Positions 40,801-52,800 of a stretch of DNA of 64,000 nucleotides are shown here, in pieces. Each line of letters opens with the position of its first letter. Positions within the stretch are counted from its first letter, which is position 1. The position numbers and the translations under genes are program-made. The stretch is taken from contig CM026390.1 of assembly GCA_014843695.1 (NCBI GenBank), positions 94,659,009 to 94,723,008 of the forward strand, written 5' to 3'. Under the pieces are notes generated by a model that worked only from the letters and a program-made list of their open reading frames with translations, did not search any database and was not told where the DNA came from. This DNA comes from Archivesica marissinica (Eukaryota; Mollusca; Bivalvia; Venerida; Vesicomyidae).

Positions 40801-43800
40801 TTCCCATAATACATCATTCATTGCATCATCGATGGTGGATCGCTGTTCCCATAATACATCATTCATTGCATCATCGATGACGGATCGCTGTTCCCATAAT
40901 ACATCATTCATTGCATCACTGATGGTGGATCGCTGTTCCCATAATACATCATTCATTGCATCACTGATGGTGGATCGCTGTTCCCATAATACATCATTCA
41001 TTGCATCATCGATGACCAGGATTGATGGTCCTGATGAAGTCCATGACCAGGATTGATGGTTCTGATGTAGTACATGGCCAGGATTGATAGTCCTGATGTA
41101 GTCCATGACCAGGATTGATAGTCCTGATGTAGTCCATGGCCAGGATTGATAGTCCTGATGAAGTCCATGACCAGGATTGATAGTCCTGATGAAGTCCATG
41201 GCCAGGATTAATGGTCCTCATGTAGTCCATGACCAGGATTGATGGTCCTGATGAAGTCCATATTCCTTGTTACATCTGACTGGTACTAAACTGCTTTGAA
41301 CATATTGTACAGCGGACATGTCATGTAAACCATTCTTGGAGCCCATGGGACATGTCATCCATTCCTGGAGCCCAGCAGACATGTCATTTAAATTATTCGT
41401 GGAGCCCACAGAACATGTCATGTCATCCATTCCTGGAGCCCAGCGGACATGTCATTTAAATTATTCGTGGAGCCCACAGAACATGTCATGTCATCCATTC
41501 CTGGAGCCCAGCGGACATGTCATTTAAATTATTCGTGAAGCCCACAGGACATGTCATGTCAAAGTACCGGTAGGTGAAATATTCATACACAAAAATGAAC
41601 AAACAGCCAAACATCTCAATGAGGACTTTAAACACAGCTCATTAACCCATTCAACCCCAAGTAACTGACATGGACTGGTGTGTGATATTTTCAGACCAAT
41701 AAATTAATAAGAAAATTACCTTTGGACCAGTTCATTTATCAAAATGGGTAATTTTATCAAAAATAGTAATAACTATTACTGGCAAAAAAGTGCAGATCCT
41801 GATGAGACGGCTCGTCACGAGCCGGCTCATCTGGATCTACACTTTTCATAAGCCTATTTAGAGGCCTGTGGGGTTGAAAGGGTTAAGCTTTAAGATTTCG
41901 ATTAAATCCATTTTCATTCTGCATACAACAGATATGTACTGTACATTATGAATGAATAAATATGCTTAAACCAACACAGCTCATTTTAATGATATTTGGG
42001 GCCATCAATGGGGACAGTCCATTCTCTGGAGGATATTTCATGTGTAGAAACATCACTGCAGAAGGTAACTACAACAAGTGCGAACAAGTAATAGCGCAGT
42101 GGTAGCGCGTTCGCTTCAGGAGTGAGGTCTCGAGAGCGCAGTGGTAGCGCGTTCGCTTCAGGAGTGAGGTCTCGAGATAATAGCGCAGTGGTAGCGCGTT
42201 CGCTTCAGGAGTGAGGTCTCGAGATAATAGCGCAGTGGTAGCGCGTTCGCTTCAGGAGTGAGGTCTCGAGAGCGATTAATATAAGATGTAAGATCTGGTT
42301 TCACAACCGAGCTAAAATTTAACATTTGGCATTTAACAACATAAATAAGCATTGAACAACATAAATAAGCATTTAACAACATAAATAAGCAACATAAATA
42401 AGCATTTAACAACATAAATAAGCAATTAACAATATAAATAAGCATTTAACAACATTAAATAAGCACTTAACAACATAAATAAGCATTTAACACATTAAAT
42501 AAGCATTTAACAACATAAATAAGCATTTAACAACATTAAATAAGCACTTAATAACATAAATAAGCATTTAACAACATAAATAAGCATTTAACAACATAAA
42601 TAAGCATTTAACAACATAAATAAGCATTGAACAACATAAATAAGCATTTAGCAACATAAGTAAGCATTTAACAACATAAATAAGCATTTAACACATTAAA
42701 TAAGCATTTAACAACATAAATAAGCATTTAACAACATAAATAAGCATTTAACAACATAAATAAGCATTTAACAACATAAATAAGCATTGAACAACATAAA
42801 TAAGCATTTAACAACATAAATAAGCATTGAACAACATAAATAAGCATTGAACAACATAAATAAGCATTTAACAACATAAATAAGCATTTAACAACATAAA
42901 TAAGCATTTAACACATTAAATAAGCATTTAACAACATAAATAAGCATTTAACAACATAAATAAGCATTTAACACATTAAATAAGCATTTAACAACATTAA
43001 ATAAGCATTCCATAACATTTAACAACATATATAAGCATTTAACAACATTAATAAGCATTTAACAACATAAATAAGCATTTAACACATTAAATAAGCATTT
43101 AACAACATTAAATAAGCATTCCATAACATTTAACAACATATATAAGCATTTAACAACATTAATAAGCATTTAACAATATAAATAAGCATTTAACAACATA
43201 AAATAAGCATTTAACAACATAAATAAGCATTTAACAACATTAAATAAGCATTCCATAACATTTAACAACATAAATAAGCATTTAACAACATAAATAAGCA
43301 TTTAACAACATAAATAAGCATTTAACAAGAAATATAAGCATTTAACAACATAAATAAGCATTTAACAACATAAATAAGCATTTAACAACATAAATAAGCA
43401 TTGAACAAGAAATATAAGCATTTAACAACATAAATAAGCATTTAGCAATATAAATAAGCATTGAACAAGAAATATAAGCATTGAACAACATAAATAAGCA
43501 TTTAGCAATATAAATAAGCATTGAACAAGAAATATAAGCATTTAACAACATAAATAAGCATTTAGCAATATAAATAAGCATTGAACAACATAAATAAGCA
43601 TTTAGCAATATAAATAAGCATTGAACAAGAAATATAAGCATTTAACAACATAAATAAGCATTTAGCAATATAAATAAGCATTGAACAACATAAATAAGCA
43701 TTTAGCAATATAAATAAGCATTGAACAAGAAATATAAGCATTTAACAACATAAATAAGCATTTAGCAATATAAATAAGCATTGAACAACATAAATAAGCA

Positions 43801-46800
43801 TTTAGCAATATAAATAAGCATTGAACAAGAAATATAAGCATTTAACAACATAAATAAGCATTTAGCAATATAAATAAGCATTGAACAACATAAATAAGCA
43901 TTTAGCAATATAAATAAGCATTGAACAAGAAATATAAGCATTTAACAACATAAATAAGCATTTAGCAATATAAATAAGCATTGAACAACATAAATAAGCA
44001 TTTAGCAATATAAATAAGCATTGAACAACATAAATAAGCATTTAGCAATATAAATAAGCATTTAACAACATAAATAAGCATTGAACAACATAAATAAGCA
44101 TTGAACAACATAAATAAGCAACATAAATAAGCAATTAACAACATAAATAAGCAACATAAATAAGCATTTAACAACATTAATAAGCATTTAACAACATAAA
44201 TAAGCATTGAACAACATAAATAAGCATTTAACAACATAAATAAGCATTGAACAACATAAATAAGCATTGAACAACATAAAATAAGCATTTAACAACATAA
44301 AATAAGCATTTAACAACATTAAATAAGCATTTAACAAGAAATATAAGACAAGCATGTTACCCTTCACAAATCTTTCTGACTCGCTGCTTCAAATGTTCTC
44401 CTTGAAAGAAGATAATAAACACCCCTTTATGAATGGCATCACCCTGTAATGAATATAGAATGTCGTCACTCCTCACTGAATAAACACTTCTTATTTTATG
44501 CTTTCCAATGAAATATAGAAATTGACCAGTAAAATAAATTGTGTTATTCCAATGGTTGAAAGCAGTGGAATAACACATTTGATTTCTCACCGCTTTGAAC
44601 ATGTGGTACCTAGCCGCTGCATGTTGAAATATTGTCAATGCGAATATTTTCGGACCCATGCTGGCAGTGACATCATTAATGACATCTTTTTTGGGCGTCT
44701 TAACACATGTTCTCGTGCCAATTAGCACACGGTTGCATCATTTTCTATCATAAAAACTCCTTTCAGCCCAAAAGAAAATGTGTTTGTTTAAGTAAATGAT
44801 CAAATTATATTTCACTCATGAACATAGAAAGCTATTACATGTATAATACTTCTTTCAATGTTCATTCGGTGAAATATATTCCGATCATTCACTGAACTTG
44901 ACACTTTCAGTTCTGTGTGGTTACAGTGACACTTAGAGTAAATGGCTGCATACAAAGTGCATTAGAACCCAGGGGACATGTCATGTCATCCATTCCTGGA
45001 ACCCAGGGGACATGTCATGTGAACCATTCCTGGAACCCAGGGGACATGTCATCCATTCCTGGAACCCAGGGGACATGTCATGTGAACCATTCCTGGAACC
45101 CAGGGGACATGTCATGTGAACCATTCCTGGAACCCAGGGGACATGTCATGTGAACCATTCCTGGAACCAAGGGGACATGTCATGTCATCTATTCCTGGAA
45201 CCCAGGGGACATGTCATGTGAACCATTCCTGGAACCCAGGGAACATGTCATGTGAACCAATCCTGGAACCCAGGGGACATGTCATCCATTCCTGGAACCC
45301 AGGGGACATGTCATGTGAACCATTCCTGGAACCCAGGGAACATGTCATGTGAACCATTCCTGGAACCCAGGGGACATGTCATGTGAACCATTCCTGGAAC
45401 CCAGGGGACATGTCATGTGAACCATTCCTGGAACCCAGGGGACATGTCATGTCAACCAATCCTGGAACCCAGGGGACATGTCATGTGAACCATTCCTGGA
45501 ACCCAGGGGACATGTCATGTGAACCATTCCTGGAACCCAGGGGACATGTCATGTCAACCATTCCTGGAACCCAGGGGACATGTCATGTGAACCAATCCTG
45601 GAACCCAGGGGACATGTCATGTGAACCATTCCTGGAACCCAGGGGACATGTCATGTCATCCATTCCTGGAACCCAGGGGACATGTCATGTGAACCATTCC
45701 TGGAACCCAGGGACATGTCATGTGAACCATTCCTGGAACCCAGGGAACATGTCATGTCATCCATTCCTGGAACCCAGGGGACATGTCATGTGAACCATTC
45801 CTGGAACCCAGGGGACATGTCATGTGAACCATTCCTGGAACCCAGGGAACATGTCATGTCATCCATTCCTGGAACCCAGGGGACATGTCATGTGAACCAT
45901 TCCTGGAACCCAGGGAACATGTCACGTCATCCATTCCTGGAACCCAGGGGACATGTCATGTGAACCAATTCAGGGAGATTATAATGTGAATGGTGTATGG
46001 TTTATTCTAGAGTGGTAAAATGGTCAGGGTGGGTCAGAAATGAGGCAGGGTGCATTTTGAGCGACAAAGGAGGTTGGTGCTGGAGGGGGTATTTGGGGGT
46101 CGCCCCCAAGTCTAATTTACTAACTAACGTTGATTGACAGCTAATTATGCTTGATCAAAGGGGCAGTACATATTACTGGATAGCTGCCTTACACGAAAGA
46201 ATTTGACACCCCCCAATTGGGATTTGAACCTACAGCAAGTGAGTGAGAGGCAAGTGATTTAAAGTCAATGACCGTAACCACTCGGATCCTCAAATTATAC
46301 GATATTGATCTAAATGCTGTCACATTATCTCCATTATTGTTTAAATGAATACTGCAGCCTGCAAACTTCCTGAACAACCCCGCATAGTAGTTATATAAAC
46401 AGTTCTCTTACAGTGTATGGGTCTTCCTGAACAACCCCGCATATTAGTTATATAAACAGTTCTCTTACAGTGTATGGGTCTTCCTGAACAACCCTGCATA
46501 GTAGTTATATAAACAGTTCTCTTACAGTGTATGGGTCTTCCTGAACAACCCCACATCGTGGTTATATAAACAGTTCTCTTACAGTGTATGGGTCTTCCTG
46601 AACAACCACGCATAGTAGTTATATAAACAGTTCTCTTACAGTGTATGGGTCTTCCTGAACAACCACGCATAGTAGTTATATAAACAGTTCTCTTACAGTG
46701 TATGGGTCTTCCTGAACAACCCCACATAGTAGTTATATAAACAGTTCTCTTACAGTGTATGGGTCTTCCTGAACAACCCCGCATAGTAGTTATATAAACA

Positions 46801-49800
46801 GTTCTCTTACAGTGTATGGGTCTTCCTGAACAACCCCGCATAGTAGTTATATACTGAGTCAAAAAAGAAACGATACCTGGTGTTTATGTGTCTATAATTA
46901 CAACATTTATTAAGAAAATTCTTTGAAAATTCATAAGATGATAGTCCAACATGTTTGAAAGAGGAACACATAAAGCATAATGAGCCTCCGAAACTGTCTG
47001 CTGCGTGATGACGTAATTCGTCGGACAGGGGTCTAATGGAGTTTTCACACAGACGTCAATACCGAGTATGGGCACCATTTGCGTCTCTCACTGCAATGCA
47101 CCGCCGTCGCATCGAACGGAAGAGTGTCTGAATCTCTTGCTGGTCAATATTTGTCCACTCCTGACGCAAAACATCCCTCAGTTGGTTTAACGTTACCGGC
47201 TGACGTCGTCTGACGCGGCGGTCTAACGTATCCCACACATGTTCTATGGGTGACAAGTCTGGTGACAAAGCAGGCCACGGCAGGGTTTCAATATTGTTCT
47301 GCTCCAATAATGTGGTGGAAATCCGAGCAGTATGACACCTGGCGTTGTCCTGTTGGAACAGTGTGACGTTTCTGTTGGCGTTAAAGAACGGCACAACAAC
47401 TGGCGTAAGGATCTCATCACAGTACCGCTGGGCGTTTAGGTTCCCGTCCACCACTAACAGTTCAGTGCGACTGCCGAAGGTGATACCGCCCCACGCCATA
47501 ACGCTTCCGCCCCCGAACAGATCGACCTGACGTACACATGCGTCGGCGTAACGTTCACCGCGTCTGCGATATACCCGCTCTCTGCCATCCGCTCGACGCA
47601 AACAGAACCGCGATTCATCGCTAAACATCACCGAATTCCACTGTAACCGAGTCCAGCGAGCACGTTCCGTCGTCCATTCCCGCCGTACGTCACGGTGACG
47701 TCGTGTCAGGATGGGTCCAACGTATGGCCGATAGGCACGAATGCCACGTTCACCGAGCCGGTTCCTGACTGTTTGTGCACTGATGCGATTGTTGGTCATC
47801 CCAGGAGTAACGGCAGCTGTGTGCGTAGCAGGTAGGAACCGGTCACGTAAATGTGACGTCCGAATGTGACGGTCCTGTTCACGCGTCATCACACGTGGTC
47901 GACCATATCTTGGACGGTCGTCCACCGATCCATGTGTTCGATAACGTCGAAGTAGACGTGTTATCGTGATCCGCGTAACCCCGAGTCGATTTGCGACGTC
48001 ACGCTGACGTAAACCGCCGTCAATCATGCCAATGGCACGCATTCTCTGATTGCGGTTTAGCCTAGGCATTTTGTTAGAGGTAACAATGGGTATGTAAGGT
48101 GTTTTTCCTCGGTGATAATGCAATACCAGTAAAATAAACCGGTTTTCCGATTTGTACATGTGCAGCAAGTTGTCTTTGTTGAGGAGCACGTGCAAATCGG
48201 AAATTCGGCGTTCCAGGATTATCGGGTGTTTATTTACCTGTGTTTATGGTTGGCTGACGTTGCAATAAGATACCCGGTACTGATACGTACTAATATATTA
48301 AAACTTTCTATGGTTTTATCCGTTTTACGTCATTTTTAGTTTGGTATCGTTTCTTTTTTGACTCAGTATATAAACAGTTCTCTTACAGTGTATGGGTCTT
48401 CCTGAACAACCACGCATAGTAGTTATATAAACAGTTCTCTTACAGTGTATGGGTCTTCCTGAACAACCCCGCATAGTAGTTATATAAACAGTTCTCTTAC
48501 AGTGTATGGGTCTTCCTGAACAACCCCACATCATGGTTATATAAACAGTTCTCTTACAGTGTATGGGTCTTCCTGAACAACCCCGCATAGTAGTTATATA
48601 AACAGTTCTCTTACAGTGTATGGGTCTTCCAAAGGTTGGTATATCTCCTCATATTTGAGAAAGACGTTTCCACGGCAGGCAAACCACAGCATTCTCTCAA
48701 ACGATGGAACCTTCTCTCGTGGAATCACACCAGCGATAAACCTGAAATACACAACACTAATTAGAGCATCGTCCTACCAGACTACAGTACAATCCCACAA
48801 CACTGATTACAGTACAGTCCCACAAGACTGATTACAGTACAGTCCCACAAGACTGAATACAGTACAGTCCCACAAGACTGAATACAGTACAGTCCTACCA
48901 AACAACAATACAGTCCCACAAGACTGAATACAGTACAGTACTACCAGACTACAGTACAGTCCCACAAGACTGGTTACAGTACAGTCCTACCAAACTACAA
49001 TACAGTCCCACAAGACTGAATACAGTACAGTACTACCAGACTACAGTACAGTCCCACAATACTGAATACAGTACAGTCCCACAAGACTGAATACAGTACA
49101 GTCCTTCCAGACTACAGTACAGTCCCACAAGACTGAATACAGTACAGTCCTACCAGATTTCAGTACGGTCCCAACACAAGACTGAATATAGTGCAGTTAT
49201 ACCAAACTACAGTACAGTCCCAACACAAGACTTAATACAGTACAGTCCTACCAGACTACAGTACAGTCCCACAAGACTGAATACAGTGCAGTTATACCAA
49301 ACTACAGTACAGTCTCAACACAAGAACGAACACAGTGCAGTTATACCAAACTACAGTACAGTCCCAACACAAGACTGAATACAGTACAGTACTACCAGAT
49401 TACAGTACAGTCCAGTCCCACAAGACTGAATACAGTACAGTACTACCAGACTACAGTACAGTCCAGTCCCACAAGACTGAATACAATACAGTCCCACAAG
49501 ACTGAATACAGTACAGTCCCACAAGACTGAATACAGTACAGTCCTACCAGATTTCAGTATGGTCCCAACACAAGACTGAATACAGTACAGTTATACCAAA
49601 CTACAGTACAGTCCCAACATACAACTGAATACAGTGCAGTTATACCAAACTACAGTACAGTCCCAACACAAGACTGAATACATTGCAGTTATATCAAACT
49701 ACAGTACAGTCCCAACACAAGACTGAATACAGTGCAGTCCTACCAGACTACACTACAGTACAGTCCCAACACAAGACTGAATACAGTACAGTTATACCAA

Positions 49801-52800
49801 ACTACAGTACAGTCCCAACACAAGACTGAATACAGTACAGTCCTACCAGACTACAGTACAGTCCCAACACAAGACTGAATACATTGCAGTTATATCAAAC
49901 TACAGTACAGTCCCAACACAAGACTGAATACAGTGCAGTCCTACCAGACTACACTACAGTACAGTCCCAACACAAGACTGAATACAGTACAGTTATACCA
50001 AACTACAGTACAGTCCCAACACAAGACTGAATACAGTACAGTCCTACCAGACTACAGTACAGTCCCAACACAAGACTGAATACATTGCAGTTATATCAAA
50101 CTACAGTACAGTCCCAACACAAGACTGAATACAGTGCAGTCCTACCAGACTACACTACAGTACAGTCCCAACACAAGACTGAATACAGTACAGTCCTACC
50201 AGACTCAGTACAGTCCCAACACATATATACATTAAACTTCTCCCCTGTATACATTAAACATCTCCCTTATATACATTAAACTTTTCCCTTGTATACATTA
50301 AACTTCTCCCTTGTATACATTAAACTTCTCCCGTATATACATTAAACTTCTCCCTTGTATACATTAAACTTCTCCCTTGAATACCTTACATTTCTCCCTT
50401 ATATACATTAAACATCTCCCTTATATACATTAAACTTCTCCCGTATATACATTAAACTTCTTCCTTGTATACATTAAACTTCTCACTTCTCCCTTATATA
50501 CATTAAACTTCTCCCTTATATACATTAAACTTCTCCCTTGTATACATTAAACTTCTCCCTTGAATACCTTACATTTCTCCCTTATATACATTAAACATCT
50601 CCCTTATATACATTACACTTCTCCCTTATATACATTAAACTTCTCCCGTATATACATTAAACTTCTTCCTTGTATACATTAAACTTCTCACTTCTCCCTT
50701 ATATACATTAAACTTCTCCCTTATATACATTAAACTTCTCCCTTATATACATTAAACTTCTCCCTTATATACATTAAACTTCTCCCTTATATACATTAAC
50801 TTCTCCCTTATATACATTTAACTTCTCCCTTATATACATTAAACTTCTCCCTTATATACATTAAACTTCTCCCTTATATACATTAAACTTCTCCCTTATA
50901 TACATTAAACTTCTTCCTTATATACATTAACTTCTCCCTTATATACATTAAACTTCTCCCTTATATACATTAAACTTCTCCCTTATATACATTAAACTTC
51001 TCCCTTATATACATTAACTTCTCCCTTGTATACTTTAAACATCTCCGTTTCTTGAAAGCCTAGCGGTGACAATTGCACACTATGTACAGTATGAGTACGT
51101 ACCCTAGCTGCACCGCTGTGCCAGTCCTCTCCTCGGTTACCAGTGCATGCTGAGCATCTTCTATAACATTGTGCATATGGCCAGGTTGCTGCAAATCAGA
51201 GAATACAAGAACATACAATTATATATTTTGAAAATAAAATTGAATTCAATATGTTTCATTATTGTGCACAACTGACCACATGAATGCGGTAGTTGTCCAG
51301 ATGATAAGCTGTCTATAGTATTATATGGAATTACCCGGACTACTGAACAAAAACATTACACATAGTAAGTCTCTAACTACTAGTTATATATGAAATAACA
51401 AAGTTATATTCAATTTCAGATAAGATACCGGTAGTAAAAATGACATAAATAAAACAAACTACGGTATTCCGGACAATAGATTGAAGCAGTTAAATCGAAA
51501 AAAAATTAATTAAATTTAAAATCCAAGCAAAATCATTCGCATTGTTTGAAACAGAAAATATAAACCGAATCGTATCGTATTAAACAGTTTCGGCGATACT
51601 CGGTCACATGACAGCTCAGAACCATCTCAGATATTGTTAGAAGGTACATATGAATATATTTTTACATTTTTATACGGGTGCCAACTACATACAGTACAAT
51701 GTAAGGCATAGTGTACTGGGTAGAGTAATGTAGTCAAGTGATTAGAAATGAGAGTTTACATAGTAACATATTAAAGTATGAAACTATATATAAAGTATAT
51801 ATCTATACAATATATGTAAAGTATTGCAATACAGTGAATAAAGCCAAAATGAAGTAGAAACTATGTAGAATGCTGATGATACCTCAAAGCAGTACTAAAA
51901 TTAACAAGAACTTAATTATGTTACAATTTATTTGTTGATTTAGATAGTTTGGATTCAGTTGTGTTTATGTGGTAGCAAACAGAACTGAGCATACTGGTTA
52001 CACATCACATGCATAGAGCATGGAATATAAGGTATGTGGTCGCGCGGAGATGTAGTATCACAGGTTGCATAGAGCATGGAATATAAGGTATGTGGTCGCG
52101 CGGAGATGTAGTATCACAGGTTGCATAGAGCATGGAATATAAGGTATGTGGTCGCGCGGAGATGTAGTATCACAGGTTGCATAGAGCATGGAATATAAGG
52201 TATGTGGTCGCGCGGAGATGTAGTATCACAGGTTGCATAGAGCATGGAATATAAGGTATGTGGTCGCGCGGAGATGTAGTATCACAGGTTGCATAGAGCA
52301 TGGAATATAAGGTATGTGGTCGCGCGGAGATGTAGTATCACAGGTTGCATAGAGCATGGAATATAAGGTATGTGGTCGCGCGGAGATGTAGTATCACAGG
52401 TTGCATAGAGCATGGAATATAAGGTATGTGGTCGCGCGGAGATGTAGTATCACAGGTTGCATAGAGCATGGAATATAAGGTATGTGGTCGCGCGGAGATG
52501 TAGTATCACAGGTTGCATAGAGCATGGAATATAAGGTATGTGGTCGCGCGGAGATGTAGTATCACAGGTTGCATAGAGCATGGAATATAAGGTATGTGGT
52601 CGCGCGGAGATGTAGTATCACAGGTTGCATAGAGCATGGAATATAAGGTATGTGGTCGCGCGGAGATGTAGTATCACAGGTTGCATAGAGCATGGAATAT
52701 AAGGTATGTGGTCGCGCGGAGATGTAGTAACAGGTTGCATAGAGCATGGAATATAAGGTATGTGGTCGCGCGGAGATGTAGTATCACAGGTTGCATAGAG

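Noticed and set aside
48070..48195. Upstream extension of the transposase by 42 codons
   Set aside because: The extra residues do not resemble the N-terminus of the family, which starts just before the first helix-turn-helix; the methionine at 48069 fits better.
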